Below are positions 16,114 to 24,869 of a stretch of DNA of 64,000 nt, in pieces (the first letter of the stretch is position 1; each line of letters begins with the position of its first letter). The position numbers were made by a program, and so were the translations under genes. This DNA is from Mucilaginibacter gossypii (GTDB taxonomy: Bacteria > Bacteroidota > Bacteroidia > Sphingobacteriales > Sphingobacteriaceae), in NCBI RefSeq assembly GCF_900100945.1, contig NZ_FNCG01000006.1, positions 186,001 to 250,000 of the forward strand. Reading direction: 5' to 3'. The notes beneath the pieces are model-generated. The model was not told the origin of the DNA and made no database searches. It worked only from the letters and a program-made list of their open reading frames with translations.

Positions 16114-18024
16114 ATGGACTATTTTAAAAAACTGCTCAGCTTATTGCAAACTGAGCAGGACGAAGACCGCCAGGCTTACCTCAAACTAACTGAAACATCT
16201 TCAGCTGCCGAACGCCGGGCAGCAGGGCTTACATGGTACCCCATAGCCATAAAAGGCACGGAAATAGGACGCGGCGATTACCTTACGGTTGAGGTGGAAC
16301 GGCCTTCTCACCAAGACCTTAGTCACCAGTTCAGGTTCGGCGCTTCAGCTGCATTGTTCTCCAACCATGATCCTAAAACCGATCGTGTAAACGGCACGGT
16401 ATCATACCAAGGCGGTAACCGCCTAAAATTAACTTTGAACACCGACGAGCTGCCCGACTGGACCAGGAGCGGCAAACTCGGCATCGACCTGCTGTTTGAT
16501 GATAACAGTTATGACGAGATGCAGAAGGCGCTCAAACTATCTGCCAGGCTTGTTGATGATCATAAAGAAGGCCATCTCACCCGGGTGTTAACCGGGCAAA
16601 GTACGCCGGCTTTTATCCCCGAAACAATTCATTACCCGCTTAATGGTTTAAACGCTTCACAACAGCAGGCTGTTCAAAAAATAATTGAGGCACGGGAGCT
16701 TGCAATAGTTCACGGCCCTCCGGGCACCGGTAAAACAACCACGCTTGTACAGGCTATCAAGGCACTTATCAGGCAAAACAAACAACAGATCCTTGTTGTA
16801 GCGCCAAGTAATACAGCGGTTGATTTGCTAAGCGAAAAGTTAAGTAATGAAGGTTTAAATGTACTCCGCATTGGCAATCCGGCAAGGGTATCTGAAAAGT
16901 TAATGGCTTTAACTTTAGATAGCAGGATAAGTGCCCATAGCGATATGAAGGAGATTAAAAAGCTTAAAAAGCAGGCTTCAGAGTACAAGAACATGGCGCA
17001 CAAATACAAGCGCAATTTTGGCAAAGCCGAACGTGATCAGCGCAAAGCACTTTTTGATGCAGCTCACCAGCTCATTAAAGAAGTGGATAAAACCGAACAA
17101 TTTATTACGGAGGACCTGATTGGTAAAGCGCAGATAATTACGGCAACCCTTGTAGGCGCTAACCATTATACCATCCGCAATTTAAAATTCCATACGGTAG
17201 TTATCGACGAAGCCGGTCAGGCGCTTGAGCCCGCCTGCTGGATCCCGATATCGAAGGCGCAAAAAGTGATCTTTGCCGGCGATCATTTGCAGCTCCCGCC
17301 TACCATCAAATCGCAACAGGCAAGTAAGGATGGCCTTAGCACTACCCTGCTTGAGAAATGCATTGTCCTCCACCCCGAATCCGCGATATTGCTCGAAGAA
17401 CAATACCGTATGAATGAAGCCATTATGGGATTTTCATCCAAAGAGTTTTATGACAACAGGTTAAAGGCGCACTCCACCGTTGCCCATCAGCTGTTAATTC
17501 CCGGCGATTTGCCTGTAAGCTTTGTCGATACCGCGGGCTGTGGTTACGATGAAAAACAGGAAGGCACCAGCACGGCGAATCCTGAAGAGGCTGCATTCCT
17601 GTTTAAACATCTGCATAAGCTGGTTGGTGAGCTTAAGGAACATTATCCGTCGGAAAACTTCCCAACCGTTGCAGTTATATCTCCTTACAAGGAACAGATC
17701 AGGATTTTAAACCAATTGTTATTGGATTCGACAGAGTTGATGGTTTACGCAGATAAAATTGCCGTGAACACGATTGATAGTTTCCAGGGGCAGGAACGCG
17801 ACGTGGTTTACATCAGCCTCACACGCAGCAATACCAACGGAGAGATAGGCTTCCTGAACGATATCCGCCGCATGAACGTGGCCATGACCCGCGCCCGCAA
17901 AAAACTGGTAATGATCGGCGACAGCTCAACACTTGCGTATGCTCCCTTTTATGGAGATATGATCAGTTATACGGAACAGCTAAACGGCTATCAAAGCGCA
18001 TGGGATTACGCAGGCTACGATTAA
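16114..18024 (+). CDS. SF1B DNA/RNA helicase, Dna2/NAM7 (IGHMBP2/Upf1-like) family
   Basis: A 636-residue superfamily 1 helicase. Motif I is HGPPGTGKTTT (200-210), Ia 'VVAPSNTAVD', motif II VIDEAGQAL, motif III 'AGDHLQLPPT', motif IV region 'EEQYRMNE', motif V 'NTIDSFQGQERDVVYISLTR', and motif VI 'RRMNVAMTRARKKLVMIGD'. The N-terminal 160 residues form a beta-barrel-like domain as in IGHMBP2, and a Lys-rich stalk insertion follows motif Ia. It probably acts on DNA or RNA in the cytosol, process unknown. Confidence 0.93.
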   Translation: MDYFKKLLSLLQTEQDEDRQAYLKLTETSSAAERRAAGLTWYPIAIKGTEIGRGDYLTVEVERPSHQDLSHQFRFGASAALFSNHDPKTDRVNGTVSYQGGNRLKLTLNTDELPDWTRSGKLGIDLLFDDNSYDEMQKALKLSARLVDDHKEGHLTRVLTGQSTPAFIPETIHYPLNGLNASQQQAVQKIIEARELAIVHGPPGTGKTTTLVQAIKALIRQNKQQILVVAPSNTAVDLLSEKLSNEGLNVLRIGNPARVSEKLMALTLDSRISAHSDMKEIKKLKKQASEYKNMAHKYKRNFGKAERDQRKALFDAAHQLIKEVDKTEQFITEDLIGKAQIITATLVGANHYTIRNLKFHTVVIDEAGQALEPACWIPISKAQKVIFAGDHLQLPPTIKSQQASKDGLSTTLLEKCIVLHPESAILLEEQYRMNEAIMGFSSKEFYDNRLKAHSTVAHQLLIPGDLPVSFVDTAGCGYDEKQEGTSTANPEEAAFLFKHLHKLVGELKEHYPSENFPTVAVISPYKEQIRILNQLLLDSTELMVYADKIAVNTIDSFQGQERDVVYISLTRSNTNGEIGFLNDIRRMNVAMTRARKKLVMIGDSSTLAYAPFYGDMISYTEQLNGYQSAWDYAGYD

Positions 18025-18067
18025 ACGTCAATTGTTTGTTACATAAGCTTTAGCATCATTACAGCAT

Positions 18068-18092
18068 AGGATAATGGTTAAATTTATCCTTT
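18068..18092 (+). terminator. weak terminator-like hairpin after the helicase
   Basis: A 7-bp AT-rich stem (18068-18074 and 18084-18090) with 9-nt loop and no long T-run. It is just upstream of the GH20 start, so it may instead be part of that leader. Confidence 0.3.
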
Positions 18093-18111
18093 CATCATTA
18101 TCCACGCCTGT

Positions 18112-20439
18112 ATGAATTTTAAAGCACACTATTTAACAAAACTCATCACGCTCGCAAGCTTTTTTATCTTTTTAGGGCAAACAAACAAAGTATCGGCCCA
18201 GGTCACTACCGATGATCCGCATTTGGGCATTATCCCTGCCCCTGCTTCCATTACCAAAAATAGCGGCACGTTTACATTTAGCCAGCTTACAGCAATCAAG
18301 GCTGATAATCCGAAAGATAAAGCTGTTTTATGGCTAAAAAGCTATCTGCAGGATACCCGGCGCCTGAATATTAAAATAACTAAATACAATTCAAAGCTTA
18401 AAGCCGCAAAAAGCAGGGGGCTGATCTTAACTGCAAAGGGAGCCAATAAATTACCCGCGGAAGGTTATAAACTAACCATCACCCCTCGTAATATCATCAT
18501 AGTTGGTAAGGATGCAGGCCTGTTTTACGGTATCCAAACCTTACTGCAACTTTTCCCGGTTGAAAACGCAGCCGTTTACAAATTGCCTTGCGCGGTAATT
18601 GAAGATTCGCCGCGCTTTGGATACCGGGGAATGATGCTGGATGTATCGCGTCATTTCTTCACCATTCCGCAGGTAAAAAAGGTGATCGAACTTATCGCTT
18701 CTTACAAACTCAATACCTTTCACTGGCATTTGGTTGATGGCCAGGGATGGCGTATCGAAATCAAAAAATATCCTAAACTTACGCAGGTGGGTGCATTCCG
18801 TCAGCAAACCATGTTTGGCAGCAACCGCGACTGGCTCGATTCGCTTAGCTACGGCGGCTATTATACCCAGGATCAAATTAAAGAGGTAGTAAAATTCGCG
18901 GCCGACAGGTATATCAACGTTATCCCCGAAATTGAAATGCCTGCCCATTCCGAAGCTGCCTTACGTGCTTACCCTGAGTTTAAATGTGATACAGTAGTTG
19001 GACAAAAAGCCCCGCGCGATATCAATAATTTGTACTGCCCTACCGAACAAACGTTTACCTTTTTACAGGATGTGCTTACAGAAGTGATGGCTTTATTCCC
19101 AAGTAAATACATTCACATAGGCGGTGATGAGGCAGGTAAAGAACCATGGAAACAATCGGCATTTTGCCAGGCTTTGATGAAAGAAAAAGGCTTGAAAGAT
19201 GAAAAAGAACTGCAAAGCTATTTTATCCAAAGGATAGAAAAATTCATCAATTCCAAAGGCCGCAGCATTATAGGCTGGGATGAGATATTAGAAGGCGGCC
19301 TCGCCCCTAACGCCACCGTGATGAGCTGGCAGGGCGAGGAAGGCGGCATTAACGCTGCCCATCAAAAACATAATGTGATCATGACACCGCAAACCACCGG
19401 TAATTACTTTGATCATTATCAAAGCAGTTCGCCGCAGGAGCCGGTATCATTTGGCCGTTATGCTACTTTAGAAGAAACATACAATTATGATCCGGTTTCA
19501 AAGCAGCTTACTCCCGACGAACAGAAATATGTAATAGGCACCCAGGGCAACTTGTGGACAGAGTATGTGCCTACCGTAGCCAAACTTCAATACCAGATCA
19601 TGCCGAGAGTATTCGCCCTTTCAGAAGTAGCCTGGAGCAAGCCGGAGAACAAGGACTATACAAATTTTTCCGAAGTAAGGCTGGCCAAACACTTTGCAAA
19701 GCTTGATGCCATCAATTATAACTACCGTGTTCCCACTGCGCTGACAACAATTGATACCATGGTAGTAGGCCCTCATTTTGTTTACACGCTAAAATCGGTG
19801 GTACCCGGCGCTAAGATTTATTATACATTAAACGGCCGTGACCCGTTGGATACCGATTTGCAGTATGAGGGGCCTATCACGTTCTCCATTCCGCAAAACG
19901 AAAAACGGGAATTGAGGACAAGGGTAATTACACCATCCGGGCGCAGGAGTATCGCCACCCGCACTTTGATGTACAATAAAGCGCCACTACCTCCGGTAAC
20001 CTACACGGCCAATAAACAGGGGCTTAAATACAAGTGGACAAAAAATACATTCACCTCACCCGATCAGCTTAGTTATACAGCACCTCAAGATTCGGCTGTC
20101 AGCAATAAACTGGATGCTGAAGCTTTGAAAAAAGACAACCCGAATTTTGGTGTAGTTTATGACGGTTACGTGAATATATTGGCCGATGGTACTTATAACT
20201 TTACCCTTGCAAATTATGCCGCCAGCCAGTTATTTATTGATGGTGAACAACTAACAGAAGCCGAATATGCGCTGCCACTGGCGAAAGGTTTTCATCAATT
20301 AAAGGTAAAGTATATATACAACGCACCGCCTCCCCCAACCGGCAGGTACAGGCAACGTGCAGCACCACTTAAAGTATATGTTACCGCACCCGGAAGTTTT
20401 GAAAAGAAGGAGCTTAACGCAGCCGATCTTTATTATTGA
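18112..20439 (+). CDS. beta-N-acetylhexosaminidase, GH20, with C-terminal accessory domains
   Basis: A 775-residue secreted enzyme that removes terminal GlcNAc/GalNAc from chitin-like or glycoprotein glycans. The signal peptide ends near VSAQ (27-30). A GH20b domain (about 40-165) precedes the catalytic barrel; the catalytic pair is Asp339-Glu340 in HIGGDEAGKEPW, with FHWHLVDGQGWR and IPEIEMPAHS as substrate-pocket motifs. After about 550 a chitobiase C-terminal-like beta domain ('YYTLNGRDP') is followed by a PA14-like segment ('YDGYVNILADGTYNF', about 660-775). The next gene starts 3 nt after its stop, so the two are an operon. Confidence 0.95.
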   Translation: MNFKAHYLTKLITLASFFIFLGQTNKVSAQVTTDDPHLGIIPAPASITKNSGTFTFSQLTAIKADNPKDKAVLWLKSYLQDTRRLNIKITKYNSKLKAAKSRGLILTAKGANKLPAEGYKLTITPRNIIIVGKDAGLFYGIQTLLQLFPVENAAVYKLPCAVIEDSPRFGYRGMMLDVSRHFFTIPQVKKVIELIASYKLNTFHWHLVDGQGWRIEIKKYPKLTQVGAFRQQTMFGSNRDWLDSLSYGGYYTQDQIKEVVKFAADRYINVIPEIEMPAHSEAALRAYPEFKCDTVVGQKAPRDINNLYCPTEQTFTFLQDVLTEVMALFPSKYIHIGGDEAGKEPWKQSAFCQALMKEKGLKDEKELQSYFIQRIEKFINSKGRSIIGWDEILEGGLAPNATVMSWQGEEGGINAAHQKHNVIMTPQTTGNYFDHYQSSSPQEPVSFGRYATLEETYNYDPVSKQLTPDEQKYVIGTQGNLWTEYVPTVAKLQYQIMPRVFALSEVAWSKPENKDYTNFSEVRLAKHFAKLDAINYNYRVPTALTTIDTMVVGPHFVYTLKSVVPGAKIYYTLNGRDPLDTDLQYEGPITFSIPQNEKRELRTRVITPSGRRSIATRTLMYNKAPLPPVTYTANKQGLKYKWTKNTFTSPDQLSYTAPQDSAVSNKLDAEALKKDNPNFGVVYDGYVNILADGTYNFTLANYAASQLFIDGEQLTEAEYALPLAKGFHQLKVKYIYNAPPPPTGRYRQRAAPLKVYVTAPGSFEKKELNAADLYY

Positions 20440-20442
20440 TAC

Positions 20443-21480
20443 ATGGAATTAGGTATAAGCACCTTTGGTGAAATCCATCCCGATGGGACGAGCGGCAACG
20501 CCGTAAATGCCCATAAGCGGGTTGAGGAGTTATTGGAAGAAGTAAAGCTGGCCGATGAGGTGGGTTTAGATGTTTATGCCTTCGGCGAACACCATCGGCC
20601 CGATTTTGTGATCTCGGCACCCGAAATATTGATATCAGCAGCAGCAGCTATTACCAAAAACATCCGGCTGTCAAGCTCGGTTACCGTATTAAGTTCGGTC
20701 GACCCTGTTCGTACATTTCAAAATTTCGCCACTGCCGATCTGGTATCTGGCGGTCGCGTGGAGATGATAGCCGGTCGGGGTTCCTTTATTGAATCTTTCC
20801 CGCTTTTTGGTTTCGACCTGGATGATTACGATGCATTATTTACAGAAAAACTCGAAATGTTTTTGCAGATTAACAAGCAGGAAATTGTTTCGTGGCAGGG
20901 TAATTTCAGGGCACCAATCAGGAACCAGGGCGTATATCCTCGTCCGCTGCAACAGGAAATTCCGGTTTGGATTGGCGTTGGCGGAACCCCTGCCTCAGCA
21001 AAACGGGCAGGAGCACTTAACCTCCCTATGATCATCGCTATTTTGGGCAGCGCGCCAAAACATTTTGTACCCTTTGTTGAGCTTTATCGCGAGTCGGCAG
21101 CCAAAGCCGGGCACGATGTAAGCAAGCTCCAATTGGCCATCAGTTCGCAATTTTATATTGCAGGGACCTCGCAACAGGCTGCCGACGAGTTTTATCCAAG
21201 CTACGAAGCCCTCATGACCCGTGTTGGCAAAGACAGGGGCTGGTCGCCCATGACAAGGGAACAATTTGAATATCTTCGCGATTTTGGGCCATTGGTAGTA
21301 GGCGATCCGCAACAAGCCATCGACAAGATCATGCAACAATATGAGCTTTTCGGTAACACCCGTTTCGTAGCCCAGTTAGTTACGGGCTTTACCAAGCACA
21401 AGGATATTTTAAAAGCAATTGAACTTTACGGCACCAGGGTTGCACCTGTTGTACGTAAAGAAACTAAGGCAAAAGTTTAA
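20443..21480 (+). CDS. LLM-class (luciferase-like) flavin-dependent oxidoreductase
   Basis: A 345-residue FMN/F420-type TIM barrel. Typical blocks are the N-terminal ELGISTFGE, FGEHHRPDF, 'ITKNIRLSSSVTVLSS' followed by DPVR, and 'GRVEMIAGRGSF'. It probably acts as an FMNH2-dependent monooxygenase; the substrate is unknown. It follows the GH20 gene with a 3-nt gap, an unexpected operon partner for a glycosidase. Its last 4 nt overlap the end of the convergent hydrolase gene. Confidence 0.9.
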   Translation: MELGISTFGEIHPDGTSGNAVNAHKRVEELLEEVKLADEVGLDVYAFGEHHRPDFVISAPEILISAAAAITKNIRLSSSVTVLSSVDPVRTFQNFATADLVSGGRVEMIAGRGSFIESFPLFGFDLDDYDALFTEKLEMFLQINKQEIVSWQGNFRAPIRNQGVYPRPLQQEIPVWIGVGGTPASAKRAGALNLPMIIAILGSAPKHFVPFVELYRESAAKAGHDVSKLQLAISSQFYIAGTSQQAADEFYPSYEALMTRVGKDRGWSPMTREQFEYLRDFGPLVVGDPQQAIDKIMQQYELFGNTRFVAQLVTGFTKHKDILKAIELYGTRVAPVVRKETKAKV

Positions 21481-22268
21481 GCTTTTGCCTTAGTTAAAAA
21501 CTCTTCAATGATAGTTACCGCCGGGTAGTTCCCATCTTCACGAACCTCACTAATCTCACCTATATAATCGCCATGGCCTGCGGGCAAAATACAAAGTTGG
21601 GCATCGGGAAGCATGCGGTATAGCTCAAGCGTATGCTCAGGCCTGATCACGTCTTTATCCCCGGCAATAACTAATGCGGGCATGGTGATAGAACGGATAG
21701 CCTCATCACTCCAATCCTGAAAACCCTGCATCCTATGAAGGTCCCGCTTATGCATTATTTCTAAAGCGGCCTGGTCATTGTTTATGGCGAGGAAAGCGTC
21801 CTGCAAAGGTTTGGGCATACTGTCAAGGGTTGCGTTCTTCATAAAATCCCAAAACCAGTCATCAAAACCACTGCGTTTATAGAACGAAGAAGCAATCACT
21901 ATTTTATGAACCAATTGTGGATGCCTGATGGCTACCTGCATGGCGGTATTACCTCCGTTGCTAAAACCCATAATATCGGCCTGTTTTATGTCCAAATGCT
22001 TAAGCAAAGCGGCTACGTCATCTGCATCTTGTTCAAATGAGGTAGGTACACCTCTATCGGGCGTACGGCCATGCGCCTGCAGATCAACCCCTATAACCTG
22101 GTGATTTTGTGCAAACGCAGATAATATCCTGCCAAAAGTAACGCCGATATCTGAACCGCCGCCATGGATCAATACCAGCGGGAAACCCTCGCCGTGAATT
22201 TCATAATACATTTTAAGGCCGTTAACAACGGCATAGTTACCCCCAATATTTGTTTGTGTCATATCCAT
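21477..22268 (-). CDS. alpha/beta hydrolase
   Basis: A 263-residue cytosolic alpha/beta-hydrolase-fold enzyme. The oxyanion region LIHGGGSDIG, the nucleophile elbow GFSNGG, the acid in 'AGDKDVIRPEH' and the His in 'PAGHGDY' form the expected catalytic set. The lid after the elbow is helical. Substrate (ester or similar) is not predictable. The start may be Met3. It is divergent from nothing close by and overlaps the LLM gene tail-to-tail by 4 nt (21477-21480). Confidence 0.88.
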   Translation of the reverse strand: MDMTQTNIGGNYAVVNGLKMYYEIHGEGFPLVLIHGGGSDIGVTFGRILSAFAQNHQVIGVDLQAHGRTPDRGVPTSFEQDADDVAALLKHLDIKQADIMGFSNGGNTAMQVAIRHPQLVHKIVIASSFYKRSGFDDWFWDFMKNATLDSMPKPLQDAFLAINNDQAALEIMHKRDLHRMQGFQDWSDEAIRSITMPALVIAGDKDVIRPEHTLELYRMLPDAQLCILPAGHGDYIGEISEVREDGNYPAVTIIEEFLTKAKA

Positions 22269-22364
22269 AGGTTTTTAATTCAATACAAACTTAGCAGTAT
22301 GAAGATAAGGCACCGGGTATTAAATATGACAATTTGAGGTATAAAAAATGACAGCTCCGAATTA

Positions 22365-24137
22365 TTACTGGACAGCCATAGCGGTAACGGCCTGCAAATA
22401 CCAGGCGGCATGAGGCAACCATTGTTCTGTCCATCGCCATTCGTTGCCGTTGTCTTTTATTTTAAAATCGATACCGCTGCCGTCGGAATTTTCCTTTTTA
22501 CCGGTAATTCCGTTAGAAATCCCACCCTTGCCCGATCCATGGCCGAAATTTGAACTCATATAAGGCACATTGTTTTTACCATACTGATACATAAAGCACA
22601 TTTGGTAAGGGTTACAACCCAGTATCCAGGCTATCTGGTGCGATGCATACTCTGCCAGTTCTCTTTTTATGCCCCAGCCACCTTTTTCGGGATATACTAA
22701 CCGTCCCCCTACCAATGCCGCCGCAGCCAGCGAACCCAGGCGGGCATTTTCTCCCTGCCACCACCAGCCGGTTTCATTTTCATGCGGGATAAAAAAGCCA
22801 TCTTTTACCGCACCTCTAAACTTAAAAGATTGGCGGGCATAGCCAAACGGATTATCCACATTAGCGGTTACCTTCAGGTTATAATCCAGTGCTTTTTTTA
22901 TGGTTGATAACGCACCAGAACGCTCATCAGCTTCTTGCTCCTTATCCAGGTACCTGCATAAAGCGATAACGGGTAAGCCGGCATCAGCTGCGTGCCAGAA
23001 AGGCCTGTCGCCATCATCAGCAATAAAATACCCTTCGGGGCTCATTCGCTTGTTCAAATTTAGCGCACGTTTTCGGGCTTCATCACGATAAAGGGAACTA
23101 TCGGTAGCAATCCACAATTCGGTAGCAGCCATCAGGGCACAATAATCATCAATAATATTTTCCTTGCCATCGTCATCATATCTGGTATTGTTTGCCAGCA
23201 AGTGCGCGAAAGCCCGTTTGGCAGCGGCAAGATATTCCGCCGACTTAAAGTCACCGTCTTTTTTCAGTTGCGAGATCCGTGCCAACGATGCAATAGCGAT
23301 CCCCCCTCCTTCCCGAAAAGCAGCCTGGTACTCATCTGTAGTAACGCTGTTTGCTTTTAGCCCTACAACACGCCTGGCTTTAGGGTCTTTATTAAAATAG
23401 CTGAATACGATCATGTAAAAATAATCGTCTTTTGACAGGGCGCGCATCATGTAATCAGCACCCCAGAGTGCTTCGTTCACCATACCGTCATATACGTTTA
23501 GCTTATTTAACAAACCCAGCGCGGTTTGCACCGTATTGATCATTGACCAGGTTACCAACGGTATTTGCTGGGGCGACATAAAATTAGCATAAGCTAAGTG
23601 CGAAAAGTATTTGCTTACATCGCCCGACGCATCGCACCAGCCGCCACGCAGGTCGACTGTTTTATCGCTGCCATAAAGTTGAACGGCTGCGTCGGCCTGC
23701 AGCTCCGTTGGTGTGTTAGCCCGCTGCTTATTATAATAACTCAATACCGATGGGATGGTAGTTACTGCCAATGCGTTTCCCTTAATCTGAAACCAATCAG
23801 ATTGAGAACTAAAATCTTTGGCACCAATGTAAACTCTGTATTTCCCTTCCGCTGTAAATTCCGAAAAATCGGCCTGGTAAAAATATCCGTCCTTGTCCCA
23901 TTCCTCAACCTTTAACGGACCATTTAACGGAGCAATATATACAGCATTACCATTTGAGTTTTGCAACGCGAAAAGTATACCCGGCACAAGTTTGGTATCG
24001 CAACGCACAACAACAGTTTTTGCTCCCCGGGCATCATACCCCACCTGGTTCATGTAAAAAACAGGATCCGCTTTGCACAGACAGCAAAACAGCGAAAAAA
24101 AGGCTGACAGGATAATTTGGCGAACAAATGAATTCAT
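22365..24137 (-). CDS. GH9 family glycoside hydrolase (endoglucanase-like) with CelD_N domain
   Basis: A 590-residue secreted enzyme. The signal peptide (1-23) is followed by an immunoglobulin-like CelD_N domain (about 25-118: 'FYMNQVGYDARGAKTVVV'). The (alpha/alpha)6 barrel starts near 125; the GH9 base motif is GGWCDASGDVSKY (165-177, Asp169 and Asp173), and the proton-donor Glu is expected in the terminal segment 'NEWRWTEQWLPHA'. 'ASHQIAWILGCNPYQMCFMY' is the family's conserved late block. Likely substrate is a beta-1,4-glucan or related polymer. It is flanked by GH20 genes. Confidence 0.9.
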   Translation of the reverse strand: MNSFVRQIILSAFFSLFCCLCKADPVFYMNQVGYDARGAKTVVVRCDTKLVPGILFALQNSNGNAVYIAPLNGPLKVEEWDKDGYFYQADFSEFTAEGKYRVYIGAKDFSSQSDWFQIKGNALAVTTIPSVLSYYNKQRANTPTELQADAAVQLYGSDKTVDLRGGWCDASGDVSKYFSHLAYANFMSPQQIPLVTWSMINTVQTALGLLNKLNVYDGMVNEALWGADYMMRALSKDDYFYMIVFSYFNKDPKARRVVGLKANSVTTDEYQAAFREGGGIAIASLARISQLKKDGDFKSAEYLAAAKRAFAHLLANNTRYDDDGKENIIDDYCALMAATELWIATDSSLYRDEARKRALNLNKRMSPEGYFIADDGDRPFWHAADAGLPVIALCRYLDKEQEADERSGALSTIKKALDYNLKVTANVDNPFGYARQSFKFRGAVKDGFFIPHENETGWWWQGENARLGSLAAAALVGGRLVYPEKGGWGIKRELAEYASHQIAWILGCNPYQMCFMYQYGKNNVPYMSSNFGHGSGKGGISNGITGKKENSDGSGIDFKIKDNGNEWRWTEQWLPHAAWYLQAVTAMAVQ

Positions 24138-24322
24138 GTAAATGAAGTTTAATGATCAATGCAATTTACAGTATTTATAAACCGACAGTTAGTAACCCTG
24201 GCCTAAAAATCGGCAACCATCCCCCTAATTTACCACTACAATTTATCCAACAACTCTTTATAATTTAATTGGGGTATTAAAACAAACTATAACATGCTGC
24301 CTGTTTACCCATTTTATTTAGG

Positions 24323-24330
24323 TAACTTTG
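24323..24330 (+). promoter_or_regulatory. candidate -7 element upstream of a 113-residue protein
   Basis: TAACTTTG matches TAnnTTTG; a TTTA at 24303-24306, 16 nt upstream, is a poor -33 box. Transcription from here would give a leader of about 135 nt that includes the hairpin at 24420-24453. Confidence 0.35.
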
Positions 24331-24419
24331 AAACTTATAAAAATTGGCCGTTACATTAAGCTGATTTATTGAAAACTATTAATGCCGGGAGGTGTAACAA
24401 TCTCTTTAACCCGATAACC

Positions 24420-24458
24420 GAAGCCCTTGTATAAATACTTTACGAGGGCTTTCGCTTT
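24420..24458 (+). terminator. terminator-like hairpin in the leader of the 113-residue gene
   Basis: Arms near 24420-24431 and 24441-24453 pair with one bulge and one G-T pair around a GCCCT core, followed by ttcgctttt. It is 14 nt ahead of the start codon, so it could be an attenuator or the end of a short leader RNA. Confidence 0.45.
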
Positions 24459-24471
24459 TACAAACACTATT

Positions 24472-24813
24472 ATGGACGAAAGAAATTATTTAAGCACGTG
24501 GCAAAAGTACATGCCTGTAATACGCCTGCACTTGAAAAGAAGTCTGCAGGACGAGCAGCAGTTTAAGTTAAATATAACTGATTTTGAAGCGGCCGGCAGC
24601 AGGGGAAAATCCGGTTATACCTTTAATATCAATATCGAAAACGGCAAGGTCACCAACAACATCAGCGGATCGGCAGTGGCGCGCGATTTGTACGAACTCC
24701 TTAAAGCCGATGAAGCTGTTAAAGCGATTTTAAAGGACAAAAATGTAAAGATAAGCGTTGGCAAATCGTTTGTCCTTAGTATTAAAACTACGCACTTATC
24801 TTCATACAGATAA
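24472..24813 (+). CDS. conserved hypothetical protein, 113 residues
   Basis: I do not recognise a named family. The protein is soluble, has no signal peptide, and is rich in Lys and Asp. The beta-rich middle 'GYTFNINIENGKVTNNISGS' and helical 'VARDLYELLKADEAVKAILK' suggest a compact alpha/beta fold. The frame extends 45 nt further upstream over the leader hairpin, but the ATG at 24472 (MDERNYLSTWQKY) is the likely start. It is followed by a strong terminator shared with the convergent GH20 gene. Confidence 0.7.
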   Translation: MDERNYLSTWQKYMPVIRLHLKRSLQDEQQFKLNITDFEAAGSRGKSGYTFNINIENGKVTNNISGSAVARDLYELLKADEAVKAILKDKNVKISVGKSFVLSIKTTHLSSYR

Positions 24814-24838
24814 TAACATCCGGAAGTAATTTCAAAAG

Positions 24839-24869
24839 GGAAATAACCTAGAGGTTATTTCCTTTTTTT
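24839..24869. terminator. terminator overlapping the end of the convergent GH20 gene
   Basis: A perfect 10-bp stem (24839-24848 and 24853-24862), TAGA tetraloop and seven Ts. It ends the plus-strand hypothetical gene; the last codons and stop (24855-24857) of the minus-strand GH20 lie inside it. Confidence 0.88.
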
